From: Chrysophaeum taylorii
Lineage: Eukaryota > Sar > Pelagophyceae > Pelagomonadales > Pelagomonadaceae
Length of the DNA: 64,000 bases
Direction: 5' to 3'
Assembly: GCA_029834535.1 (NCBI GenBank)
Contig: JAQMWT010000552.1
Coordinates: 159,780-223,779, forward strand
Position 1 is the first letter of the stretch, and each line of letters opens with the position of its first letter. The notes under the pieces are model-generated. The model searched no databases. It saw nothing but the letters and a program-made list of their open reading frames with translations, and was not told the origin of the DNA. Positions 56,301-63,858 of this stretch are shown in pieces. Both the position numbers and the translations under genes were made by a program.

Positions 56301-58582
56301 TATTGCATACAGTGACGGAGCATCAGTTTCGCCTCGTCATCTAAGTGCGGATTGTCAGGAATTCCCAGCTCCGGCACAACCTTGTCAACTTCTTCCTTCG
56401 TAGGAATTTTAACTTTCATTGCTTCGTTGTCCTTGACATGCTCAGGAGTCTGCGGCAGTGGTGCACCCTCGGCATCGCGCGGCGCATCTTTCCATGGCAC
56501 ATCAAACTTTTTCTCATATTTTAGTCTCACTTCCGGGTGGCTTTTGTTGATCCTCTCGCCTTTGACACGAACAATCGGCTCGCTCTTAATCTTCGGTTCC
56601 TGATCTCGCTCAGGATCTGGCGGAACGTCTAAATTTGGTTGTCGGGGGGGGGCAGCAGAAGAAGCATGAGACGTCCCCGGCTCATCTGTTGCAGGCGGAA
56701 TCAACGGTACCTCTGGAGGTTTCCATTTGGTGCGATCTTGGAGATCATCAGTCGACACCCATCTTACGACACGTGTGCGCGTGTTTAACAGCGGAGCTTG
56801 TACGTGACGAAGGGTGGTTTCATCAATTTGCAAATAATAATCAAACGGTCGGTCTGCAGGACTCAACGCTGACGGCAAAGCTTCGCCGCTCAGGTGAAAT
56901 TCCTTGGTCACAGAGTTGTGCAGATCGAGCACTAATAAGGCTATCGTGTCAGGTGGCACGACGGACGCCAAGTGTTTCAACGAGGTCGTCCTGGAGAAGC
57001 CGGCCCAATCAAAATCAGGGGGCATCGTCAGCAACTCCGAAGTCATTTTCAGATTCAGAGATCTGTAATCGGAACGGTGCGGTCCTACGCGAAGCGGGAC
57101 ACGCGTAACGGTGTAAGCTACGTCTGTCGCGGCTCGTGATGATCCTAAATTGTTCATCTGAAGTAAATGTCGTTCGTCGGCGTAGCCAAGTGCTGCGGCG
57201 AACTCTTGCTGCATATTCTTGCAAGTCTTTGGAACTGCGCGCAAATGGAGCGGATGGCTGGAAACCAACAAGCGCACGCGACAGCTCATCAAATTGGGAG
57301 TTATGTCGTAAAAATTGACGACGTACACGTAAGGGTGCAAACGTGCAACGTAAGAAATAATCGAAGCCTCCTGCTCTATCAACCACATGAAGAAACCAGC
57401 CATCTTGCATAATTTCATCGTCCAGTGGGTAGCGGTAACTCCTTTCCCAACATCTCTGGAGGTCAAGTTGCACAGAGCGGAGTGTACGCAGGGTGGCGAC
57501 GCGACACACATCGACGACGACCATTCCGCGTAAGGTAAATAAGATTCGATCAACCGTAAGGTTGTAACATAGCGACCACATAGTGTGTGCTGCACCACAG
57601 GAATATTCGGAAAGTTCTTGTGGTGGATCTGGTTGGCGGTGTCCGACGCATCGAGTGCTAGCACGACTCGAAACGACGTCCCACACGTTTCGTTGGCTCG
57701 TTGGAGACCCAAAGTACTGCCTCCGACTCCACTGAACAGCATCACCACCTTGCGATAAGTGATTGGAAGCCATTGAACCTCTTCATATCGGCGGCGGATC
57801 TCCGCTTCCGTGATCTCGCGGCATTTCTTTTCATCTTCTTCTGACCTTCGAGCGAAAATCAACTGATCTTTGGCCAACTTTTTGACCATTTCTCGGCAAA
57901 TATAAGAAACATCTGCCATACCATCGACACCGATGGTCGTCGAGAATTTCGGTCCGTAACGATTCCTGTAGATGTGACAGGCCATAAACGTAAGAGTACC
58001 CATATCTAAACGACTGAGGGTAACCAAATCATCTTCGATCGTCTTGCCGTCTCGCGGCGTCAACGAAGTGTGAGCACATCGGGCTCTGACTCGCTCATCA
58101 CCTGGGTTGGGCATCGATACCTCGGCTTGAGCTTTCATATCATCTGTTGTTGGCGTCTTCGCCATAACGTTCGCGTCAGCCTCTTTATCTGGCGGCTTCC
58201 GCTCTTCCTCCAAGACAATCTCCGAGGGAGTAAACGCTGGTAGGGGATCCTGGTCTTCGTAATCCTTGGAAGCAAACGACCCCTCCCATAAATCATTCAT
58301 TTCGTCGTTCCAGAATGCATCTGTGAATTCATTCGTCGCCTGCTGATCCTCATCAGCATCGGCGATCGGTTCCGTGTCAGCTGCGGCTTTGAGTCTGCAG
58401 CTGCGCGGTTGTTCTGGTGGCTTCTTTAGCAAGAAATTCTGAGTTCTCGTCCACCAATCCTGCAGGTTCGAAGTTGGCTCGTCTTCGTCCCACTTGAGAA
58501 CGCTGCTAATCTTCTTCTTAAATCTATCCTTTTCTTCCGGCGGCGTATACGTGGCTCGATTCGTAGTAACCGAAACCGTTTG
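52883..58582 (-). CDS. Gypsy Pol polyprotein: DNA methyltransferase - reverse transcriptase - RNase H - integrase - C-terminal module
   Basis: The open frame begins inside a G9/C9 homopolymer (58582-58590) and runs about 1,900 codons to a TGA at 52883; no ATG start is evident, so it is probably made as a fusion with the upstream Gag frame. In order: an acidic linker; a C5-cytosine DNA methyltransferase (56903-57760); a Pro-rich linker; reverse transcriptase (about 55580-56215; MTPYRLTP, LRQLND, LPLGVKTAG, FVDD at 55733-55744); RNase H (about 54908-55300; SDASKDGLGAYL, ELLAVILSLEHFRAYIEG, ETDHRNLTFL); integrase (about 53873-54361) with HHCC zinc site (H-x3-H-x25-C-x2-C) and D-x58-D-x34-E triad (LCMDLFG, IRTDNGKEF, NPAERVNR) and a GPF motif (WRGPFIIKE). 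The extra C-terminal region is about 150 residues. A canonical D-T/S-G protease site is not evident. All catalytic residues of reverse transcriptase and integrase are present. Confidence 0.92.
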   Translation of the reverse strand, partial: QTVSVTTNRATYTPPEEKDRFKKKISSVLKWDEDEPTSNLQDWWTRTQNFLLKKPPEQPRSCRLKAAADTEPIADADEDQQATNEFTDAFWNDEMNDLWEGSFASKDYEDQDPLPAFTPSEIVLEEERKPPDKEADANVMAKTPTTDDMKAQAEVSMPNPGDERVRARCAHTSLTPRDGKTIEDDLVTLSRLDMGTLTFMACHIYRNRYGPKFSTTIGVDGMADVSYICREMVKKLAKDQLIFARRSEEDEKKCREITEAEIRRRYEEVQWLPITYRKVVMLFSGVGGSTLGLQRANETCGTSFRVVLALDASDTANQIHHKNFPNIPVVQHTLCGRYVTTLRLIESYLPYAEWSSSMCVASPPCVHSALCNLTSRDVGKGVTATHWTMKLCKMAGFFMWLIEQEASIISYVARLHPYVYVVNFYDITPNLMSCRVRLLVSSHPLHLRAVPKTCKNMQQEFAAALGYADERHLLQMNNLGSSRAATDVAYTVTRVPLRVGPHRSDYRSLNLKMTSELLTMPPDFDWAGFSRTTSLKHLASVVPPDTIALLVLDLHNSVTKEFHLSGEALPSALSPADRPFDYYLQIDETTLRHVQAPLLNTRTRVVRWVSTDDLQDRTKWKPPEVPLIPPATDEPGTSHASSAAPPRQPNLDVPPDPERDQEPKIKSEPIVRVKGERINKSHPEVRLKYEKKFDVPWKDAPRDAEGAPLPQTPEHVKDNEAMKVKIPTKEEVDKVVPELGIPDNPHLDDEAKLMLRHCMQYSWAFFDPIMRPVDSPPVSLRSKDANPRPIKMTPYRLTPAKLDCLRKQISEWCRDGVIRPANSPWGFPVLMLPKKGAEIGTSNAFRAAVDLRQLNDQLVNDSWPNIRQDDALAFLAMRRWRTCIDIRWGYHNLRLDPAAQDAVTMVSPLGAHSFLRLPLGVKTAGALFCKQMASDLSKWMYQDLVAFVDDIMMGSDDLHRHLQVLIEVMCHLAQRGYSGRTSKFHLLKDDIEFLGHISTPEGLKPNPKTLEALQKMPIPGTLPNTSPKTQIRSFIGMSNYCRRYVKGYSKIVEPLRRLCLEGVKFEWTPECQKAWDTIIEALVDSRGVYHADYDLPFQIRSDASKDGLGAYLFQIVEVKDDAGRVTREERVTEYWSRAVPKEMRNYEPRRLELLAVILSLEHFRAYIEGHRTVLETDHRNLTFLRKAAHSSGQLARWAMRLANFDPELGHKPGKSPGMSIPDCLSRNPIDHVIETDEFGEPLNDAYFVFQELPRPVDDRGVPVSGCHFIMSFITTELPEDGDEDPEKDPMKLATSHATRQRRKNRARDEPQILKDAAASKDYIDKIPDNMTLAEIAREQESDATCEDIRHRMAQGQTPRRSRANERFEVAKDVLYRISADLHPMIVAPATLRKRIIRLYHDTPVNGGHMGRHSTVQAIQERFWWPHMSNEVGVFIAECLVCQKARTPEPKRAGLLQQPVYDGDCAVLCMDLFGPLPSAGPETHLLVFFDPFSHFLILDVLNDKTAESVLESFVINILLKGYLPQMIRTDNGKEFVNKLMRRFCHFFNTRYQTTIPYHAQSNPAERVNRFIKAFLRACLQGRNITDWPDFGHYIAFCYNRKFIPGTQISPFMLRLNRQPMLPTDYTLMDFDTRLLPETRSDAVAETRERLKYYTKIVREARDKALKKQRLAYNADHVDVEYKEGSHVLLYIPFLQNKLRPEWRGPFIIKERLSPVTYRIESLDSPPEKRRVHVSQITPVMVPPIVDQTIRKPEETFRDDYQHGKFVVFRIPDRKRSDWRKKIYVAEVYEPYDYQNDRVALHFYSDLGPNDDVAYFKPTSHLSHRKLKPEFKDVEGRSFTDKSRVSSNTTPCVADFAPHEIDVLIPKFTLRSGRVPEPIITRVYQKIRSRDARKAKPRSSR
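56903..57760 (-). other. C5-cytosine DNA methyltransferase domain inside Pol
   Basis: About 286 residues carry the ordered DNMT motifs. Motif I: VVMLFSGVGGSTLGLQRA (57710-57745), the S-adenosylmethionine loop. Motif II: VVLALDASDTANQIHHKNFP (57605-57667). Motif IV: VASPPCVHSAL, catalytic Cys codon at 57488-57490. Motif VI: an E-Q-E at 57368-57376 in place of E-N-V. Motif VIII: CRVRLLV (57263-57283). Motif IX: TSELLTMPPDFDW (about 57005-57043). Motif X: KHLASVVPPDTIALL (about 56930-56977). The catalytic PPC and the FxGxGG loop are intact, so activity is plausible; the target-recognition region between VIII and IX is short. Such domains methylate cytosine in DNA; an RNA target is less likely but not excluded. 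Confidence 0.88.
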
Positions 58583-60665
58583 GGGGGGGGTCCGCAGGAA
58601 AAGATGGCGTCGTCCCCGACGCCAACTCTATCGTAAAATCGTCGTCTGCATTACTCGCGCTGGCCATCGTCTCGTCAGTCGAATGCGCGTACGAGCTATC
58701 ACTGCAGAAATCCATGTCTGGCTCACAGCCAGTTCGGTCGCCAGCGGTCGTCTCTGGAGGGTCCAAAGATAGGCCGATGGCATCGAGGGCTTCCTCATCA
58801 GAAATAAACGGTGGGTCGTCCGTGGACGACTCGTCAAATAAGGTTAACGCGGACACTGGTTCACAAAGTGTAGCTTCTTCATCTTCCGAATCTGAATCGC
58901 CTTCCCAGTATCGTGGAGCTTCAAGTTCCTCGCTCGAATCTTCGAGCTCATCGCTCGACATCTGCTCATAAATCTGTGCCAAAGACCGACGATTGGTCAG
59001 CACGTCGTTGGGTGGCTCGTCCATCGGCGGGCGAGCAAAATCTTCGAATGCGGCCGCGGCAAGGGCGTCGGCTGCGTCGTCGGTGCGGGTGTCCGTGTTG
59101 GGGTACACCATCACTCCTAATGGTAACTGTTGACCGCAAGGGGTCGTAAACGTGAGCGTTGCGCTCAAAAAACCCGAATTATATTGGTGTCGGCCTCCGT
59201 CGTATTCATCGTCGCGCGATCGGCGTCGTCTGTGCCGGCGCGAACTTCGACTGGGGCTCTTGTTATCTTTGTCTCTCTCTGGCGTCAGTTCGGCAGGTCC
59301 TAGTACCTCTGGATCATCCCTGTAGGCGACTGGTGCTCCCAAGTCTATCCGAACTGTCTCAATAGTCTTGTCTATCGAAACATCGACACATGCGTCGTCT
59401 TCTTGCCAAAACTCCGACCAAACGTAAATTAAATCTCGGTTGGCGAATAAATCCGTGCCTCGGGGTCGGAATTGCACTTCTTTCCGCTCTGGCGGTTTCT
59501 TCCTCAGGAAACAGTGAGCTCGTATCCTTATCGTCGGTACGCTCATCTTCCTATTATCCATGCTGATCGTCCCATCCAAATTCGATTCCGGGCGGCCGCT
59601 ATACTCATCCCTCATAGTATGTTCGGGATCTTTCTTTTTCACGTAGCCATCATCATATGCAGGCTGAAAATCTTTGAACTTTTCGTTCGTGAGTAATACG
59701 CCAGGGCTTTCACTGAGCTCTAAAGGCAGTTCATGCGTTATAAGATTCTTCATCTCTTCCGCTTTCGTATTCATTTTCTCGGCCGTTTCACTCGGCCTAT
59801 CATCCACTCCATCGCTTCGAATATCGGCAATCGCCTCGTCACTAAAAATGTCGACACATGAATTGTCTGCCATCGTCAAAGGGAATAAAACATCTGCAAA
59901 AACGTCTGCAGTCGGTTCGTCGGGGGGCCCTGCAAAAGAAGAAGGCTTCGTCCCTGACGTCATATCTGTTAGAAACTGGCCACCAAAGGGCACGTGACGT
60001 TCGATGGGTGTGTACTCAGGTGCGCGCTTATCATTCGAGGTAATCCTCTGCGACGCATCGTCGATCGATCGTGGAGGCGAAGTGCCATCCACTTGAATGT
60101 CCGGAGGTAAACTCATAGCATCGAGCGTAGCAGCGGCGGTTCCCTTACTTTGGGCGTCATCGGCTGCACGGGGCTCGTAAATCGGATTCACACATAACTC
60201 CGGCGCGTCGTCAAAACCGAGGGTTGTGTCAGCTGACGACAAATCCTTTCGTGCCACCAACGGTGACACCGGGTTAGAAGCGGTTGCTGGCTTCGACCCG
60301 TAGGTTAACGACGTTTCGGTCAAATTCTCCGATTCTGTGGGGATTTTGGTTTGGGTGAGCTCCTTCGACTTGGATTGCTCTTGATCGTAGTTTAACGACG
60401 TTTCGGTCATCTCGGACGACTCGTCGTCGTCGTCGCGCGGCTTCCTGACTATCGCTCGCGTTCGCGTGGGCGGCGGTACCTCCGAGGGTCGGAATTCTCC
60501 CTTGAGACTGCTCGTTCGCCTCGGGCGACTCGGCATGCGCAATTCATCTCTTTCACGTGTCAACGAGCTTACTTGATCTTGGAAGGCGTCTGCTCGAGCG
60601 TTGGCCATACGCAGCTGCTCTCGCATTATATTTATCTCATTCCGGTGTATCGATTCACGCCGCAT
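58524..60665 (-). CDS. Gag-like acidic protein of element A, upstream frame
   Basis: The 713-residue frame starts at the ATG at 60665, but the frame is open about 60 codons further 5' (to about 60848). It begins with a coiled coil (REQLRMANARADAFQDQVSS, LTRERDELRM), conserved in element B at 63537-63600, then is mostly acidic and Ser/Thr-rich, with a late basic patch (RSSRRHRRRRSRDD). I see no zinc knuckle or typical capsid motif, so 'Gag' is assigned by position only. It ends at 58524, while the Pol frame (+1 relative) is open across 58433-58582; the frames overlap at a C9 run (58582-58590). One base fewer in that run would make one continuous Gag-Pol frame. Confidence 0.7.
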   Translation of the reverse strand: MRRESIHRNEINIMREQLRMANARADAFQDQVSSLTRERDELRMPSRPRRTSSLKGEFRPSEVPPPTRTRAIVRKPRDDDDESSEMTETSLNYDQEQSKSKELTQTKIPTESENLTETSLTYGSKPATASNPVSPLVARKDLSSADTTLGFDDAPELCVNPIYEPRAADDAQSKGTAAATLDAMSLPPDIQVDGTSPPRSIDDASQRITSNDKRAPEYTPIERHVPFGGQFLTDMTSGTKPSSFAGPPDEPTADVFADVLFPLTMADNSCVDIFSDEAIADIRSDGVDDRPSETAEKMNTKAEEMKNLITHELPLELSESPGVLLTNEKFKDFQPAYDDGYVKKKDPEHTMRDEYSGRPESNLDGTISMDNRKMSVPTIRIRAHCFLRKKPPERKEVQFRPRGTDLFANRDLIYVWSEFWQEDDACVDVSIDKTIETVRIDLGAPVAYRDDPEVLGPAELTPERDKDNKSPSRSSRRHRRRRSRDDEYDGGRHQYNSGFLSATLTFTTPCGQQLPLGVMVYPNTDTRTDDAADALAAAAFEDFARPPMDEPPNDVLTNRRSLAQIYEQMSSDELEDSSEELEAPRYWEGDSDSEDEEATLCEPVSALTLFDESSTDDPPFISDEEALDAIGLSLDPPETTAGDRTGCEPDMDFCSDSSYAHSTDETMASASNADDDFTIELASGTTPSFPADPPPNGFGYYESSHVYAAGRKG
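58582..58590 (-). other. C9 homopolymer at the Gag/Pol frame junction
   Basis: Nine Cs on the coding (minus) strand sit where the Gag frame leaves and the Pol frame begins. With eight Cs the two frames would be continuous and no stop would intervene. This is either a programmed frameshift site, an indel mutation or a homopolymer sequencing error. Confidence 0.7.
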
Positions 60666-60676
60666 CTCTTCTTCTA

Positions 60677-61381
60677 TCAGCTGGGTGGGGATTTCTTGTG
60701 CGCGCTTATTTTCTCGGCGTATCTCGCGTAAATGGGCTTTGTAAATCTTTGCAACATTCGGTGGTTCATCACCTCGCGCACGTTCTGGATGGGCTGCCGG
60801 TCGTCTCGCCGGCGGCGCCCTCGGCAGTTCATCGCCGTAGTAGTCAGCTCTTCTTCCTCATTATCATAATCAGTATCATCGTCATCGTCCCCCTCGCTCG
60901 TCTCATCCTGACGGCTTGGCGGTTCGTCATATCGTAGCTGCTCGACGGCAGCATCATCGTCTTCCATATCGGCTCTGGCTCGTTCTAGTCGGCCGAGATC
61001 AGAGCGGGTCCAAAATGGTTGAGTCGTCTTCGTTCTCGTGCTCCTTCGATTGTGGAACTTCTAATCGTCCACGACACGCGTAATATCGTCGTTGCGTGCG
61101 TCTTCCACCGACAAATCTATCCGTACGGTGGGCGGCAGAACTCGTCTCTGCCCGGCAAACAATGCCTTATCCGTGAGTTGCGATCTCACTCCGCTCGCCT
61201 GCGGCAGCGGTACCCGGGTTGCGCGTCGGTTAGCACCAAATCGCGCGTCGTCACTTCCGACGACTAACGTATCCGGCCGGGGAACTTCCCCACGGCAATG
61301 GACCTTCTGGAATTCCTTGTCGGCGCGCTTCATCAGGGCGCGCACGGCTTGTCCGGACCGTGTAGAGAATGCAAGATGCAC
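60677..61381 (-). pseudogene. 5' part of Gag of element A, interrupted frames
   Basis: An ATG frame from 61381 (MHLAFSTRSGQAVRALMKRA) ends at TAG (61061-61063); the same frame then stays open through FWTRSDLGRLERARADMEDD into the acidic stretch ending near 60848 (EEEEL), where the sequence appears to lose one base relative to element B. Element B has the same TAG and the same following peptide. The A4 run at 61012-61015 is A3-equivalent in B, again changing frame. The gene may therefore be decayed, or the breaks may be shared features or sequence errors. Confidence 0.6.
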
Positions 61382-61402
61382 TAGTTCGCTGCGACCGATA
61401 TA

Positions 61403-61431
61403 GTCGCTCGAATCTCATATCCTCCACCACC
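61403..61431 (-). other. Primer-binding-site candidate of element A
   Basis: Inside the 5' LTR edge (61432), the plus strand reads CGAATCTCATATCCTCCACCA then two bases and the LTR. That equals a tRNA 3' end: T-loop-like TCGAATC, T-stem and acceptor strands, and terminal CCA. The coding strand is thus complementary to a tRNA 3' end over about 20 bases. I could not identify which tRNA. Confidence 0.55.
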
Positions 61432-61768
61432 TGTGGCGTAAGGAGAATTTCAGGGGCTACCTGGCGTGCCTTCGAATCCTGGCTCGCCGCTCGCGTCCGT
61501 GCCCTTGGTGGGGTCACTGGACGAGGATGGCCGTTCTCCCGCCACGCGACCACAAACAACTCCTGCGCCTGGTCCTCTCAACTTGAGGATCGGCTGTTGC
61601 TTTATGATCAAGGATATATCGAAAATCGGAAATCAGGGTGACGCATGTCACGGAAAAGGGAGATGATGTCATAGAGCACACTGACATCATCAGAACGGAG
61701 TAGGGCGCCCCTGATAAGGGGGGGGCTAAAGGAGGGGTAAGCCTTAGGAGGCGGGAGTTGCCGCCACA
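61432..61768 (-). repeat. 5' LTR of element A, 337 bp
   Basis: It runs TGTGGCG...CGCCACA in plus orientation, with 7-bp terminal inverted repeats and TG/CA ends. It pairs with 52245-52842 in the same orientation and, inverted, with 62334-62676 of element B. Confidence 0.9.
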
Positions 61769-61773
61769 AAACT
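61769..61773. other. 5-bp target-site duplication (right)
   Basis: AAACT, identical to 52240-52244 on the other side of element A. Confidence 0.85.
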
Positions 61774-62333
61774 CGCCCGTCCTCTCTTCGCCTGCCCCAC
61801 GCCTCGGCGATGACCCCGACTAGGCCCCGCGTACTTATCTCCGCCCGTCAGGCACATCCCTCATACCCCACAAACCCACCCACATCCTTCATGCTCCCCA
61901 CACACACCCCCCTCTTAGCTAAGTAACTAACTAACTTCAGCCCTCTCCCGAGCATGGGGGCCAGGCCGGACCGACAGGTGCCAGTCCGGAATCACGGGCC
62001 TGTAGACGAGGAGTGCCGAAAGGTCGGTCGGCAGAGAGTGACCATCAAGCTTGTCGCCATGCGACGAGGAGACCGCGATGTGACTGACAACCAACTCGTC
62101 GATAACCTTCCGTCTTCGCCCCCCGGCTATACCCCCCTCTTAGCAGTCGACATTTAAAGACAAACTCGCACATACGTCCGGCGGCAGCATGCGTACGACC
62201 TACGGGCGGGGCCCGTCCTCTCTCCGCCTGCCCCACGCCTCGGCGATGACCCCGACTAGGTCCCAGTACTTATCTCCGCCCGTCAGGCACATCCCTCATA
62301 CCCCACAAACCCACCCACATCCTTCATGCTCCC
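61774..62333. repeat. Dispersed repeat R, two direct copies between the gypsy elements
   Basis: GTCCTCTC..CGCCTGCCCCACGCCTCGG through CATCCTTCATGCTCCC occurs at about 61777-61900 and again at 62209-62333. A third fragment (CCCTCTTAGCAGTCGACATT) lies at 62133-62155. Related copies are at 4640, 43875(-) and 44679. No gene is supported in the 560 bp. Confidence 0.75.
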
Positions 62334-62676
62334 TGTGGCGGCAACTCCCGCCTCCTAAGGCTTACCCCTCTTCTAGGGCCCCCCTTATCAGGGGCACCCT
62401 ACTCCGTTCCGATGATGTCAGGGAATTCTCTATGACATCATCTTTCTTTTTTCGTGACGCACGTCACCCTGATTTCCTATTTTCGATATATCCTTGATCA
62501 TAAAGCAACAGCCGATCCTCAAGTTGAGAGGACCAGGCGCAGGAGTTGTTTGTGGTCGCGTGGCGGGGGAGAACGGCCATCCTGTCCAGTGATCTCCCTC
62601 CAAAGGCACGGACGCGAGCGGCGAGCCAGGATTCGAAGGCACGCCAGGTAGCCCCTGAAATTCTCCTTACGCCACA
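62334..62676 (+). repeat. 5' LTR of element B, 343 bp
   Basis: TGTGGCGGCAACTCCC to CTTACGCCACA, with TG/CA ends. It includes the GATGATGTCA / TGACATCATC pair at 62411-62442. It has no MITE at the TTA site. Confidence 0.9.
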
Positions 62677-62678
62677 GG

Positions 62679-62702
62679 TGGTGGAGGATATGAGATTTGA
62701 GC
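62679..62702 (+). other. Primer-binding-site candidate of element B
   Basis: Two bases after the LTR, TGGTGGAGGATATGAGATT is complementary to a tRNA 3' end (CCA terminus), matching the site in element A. Confidence 0.55.
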
Positions 62703-62729
62703 GACTATATCGGTCGCAGCGAACTAGTG

Positions 62730-63858
62730 CATCTTGCATTCTCTACACGGTCCGGACAAGCCGTGCGCGCCCTGATCAAGCGCGCCGACAAGGAATTCCA
62801 GAAGGACCATTGCCGTGGGGAAGTTCCCCGGCCGGATACGTTAGTCGTCGGAGTGACGACGCGCGATTGGTGCTAACCGACGCGCAACCCGGGTACGCTG
62901 CCGCAGGCGAGCGGAGTGAGATCGCAACTCACGGATAAGGCATTGTTTGCCGGGCAGAGACGAGTTCTGCCGCCCACCGTACGATAGATTTGTCGGTGGA
63001 AGACGCACGCAACGACGATATTACGCGTGTCGTGGACGATTAGAAGTTCCAGAGTCGAAGGAGCACGAGAACGACGACGACTCAACCATTTGGACCCGCT
63101 CTGATCTCGGCCGACTAGAACGAGCCAGAGCCGATATGGAAGACGATGATGCTGCCNNCGAGCAGCTACGATATGAAGAACGCCAAGCCGTCAGGATGAG
63201 ACGACGAGCGGAATGACGATGATGATAATGATGGACGATGAAGAAGAGCACGATACCGAAGTTGACGAGGAAGAAGAGCTAGACTACAACGACGGCAAGC
63301 CCACGGAGAGACCGACGGGAGGACGATCGACAGCTCCGTCAACGCGTGCAGTACCCCGGACCCAACGATAATGAAAGAGTTCTACATGAGGCTCTCTTGC
63401 GGGCATTACGCGAAGAGAACGAACGCGCGCAAGAAGAATTTGAAAACAATTGGGGAAGAGAACGAACGAAAAGAACGGTACAACGGAAGGAGAAAGAAGA
63501 AGAATTAAAAGAGCAACGGCGGGTGGGCCAACGCTCGAGCAGACGCCTTTCCAAGAGCAAGTAAGCTCGTTGACCCGTGAAAGAGACGAGTTTCGTACGC
63601 CGAGTCGATCAAGGCGAAGCGAGCAGCCCGGAGTCCCGAGCTGAGGAAGAGCCGCCGACTACACGATCACGCGCGAAAGCTAGGAAGCCGCGCTATGAAG
63701 ACGATGATGAAGAAGAAAGGAGGAGACGCAGGCGCCGGAAGGATCGACACCCAAGAGTTCTTGATGGGTTTTACGGATCGACCGCGAGCGCGTTAGCTAA
63801 ACACGATCGCAACAAGGAGCGGCGATCAACCTCTGGATTAAAAACCGAAAATTTTTAA
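62730..63858 (+). pseudogene. Gag-like region of element B, multiple frame breaks
   Basis: HLAFSTRSGQAVRALIKRAD in the first frame, then WTRSDLGRLERARADMEDDD, an acidic EEEEL stretch, REENERAQEEFENNWGRERT and QVSSLTRERDEFRTPSRSRR follow the order seen in element A but in changing frames. Single-base deletions relative to A (for example near 62850 and 62868) and the N pair at 63157 break it. The region 63577-64000 is more diverged from A. Confidence 0.65.
63157..63158. other. Undetermined bases (NN)
   Basis: Two N bases within the Gag region of element B mark uncertain assembly in this repeat. Confidence 0.99.

Larger units (their letters stand above)
52245..61768 (-). mobile_element. Full-length Ty3/gypsy LTR retrotransposon with DNA methyltransferase domain (element A)
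   Basis: Both LTRs (52245-52842 including a 266-bp insertion; 61432-61768), a 5-bp AAACT duplication, a primer-binding-site candidate and a Gag-Pol coding region on the minus strand are present. Domain order is Gag-like, DNA methyltransferase, reverse transcriptase, RNase H, integrase, C-terminal module. The reverse transcriptase-before-integrase order marks it as Ty3/gypsy. The long pol frame (about 1,900 codons) is uninterrupted. LTRs differ from each other at about a dozen positions plus a reworked first 20 bases, so insertion is not brand new. Single-base breaks in the Gag part may be mutations or sequence errors. Confidence 0.93.

Noticed and set aside
57015-57773. 252-codon minus-strand frame across the methyltransferase domain
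   Set aside because: It is an alternate-frame shadow; DNMT motifs are all in the pol frame.
61466-61666. Short frame in the LTR repeated at 52273 and 62430
   Set aside because: Recurs only because the LTR is repeated; no protein family and frame-shifted between copies.
62870-63600. Element B as a separate host gene with acidic coiled coil
   Set aside because: Its order and sequence follow element A's Gag region and it directly follows an LTR.
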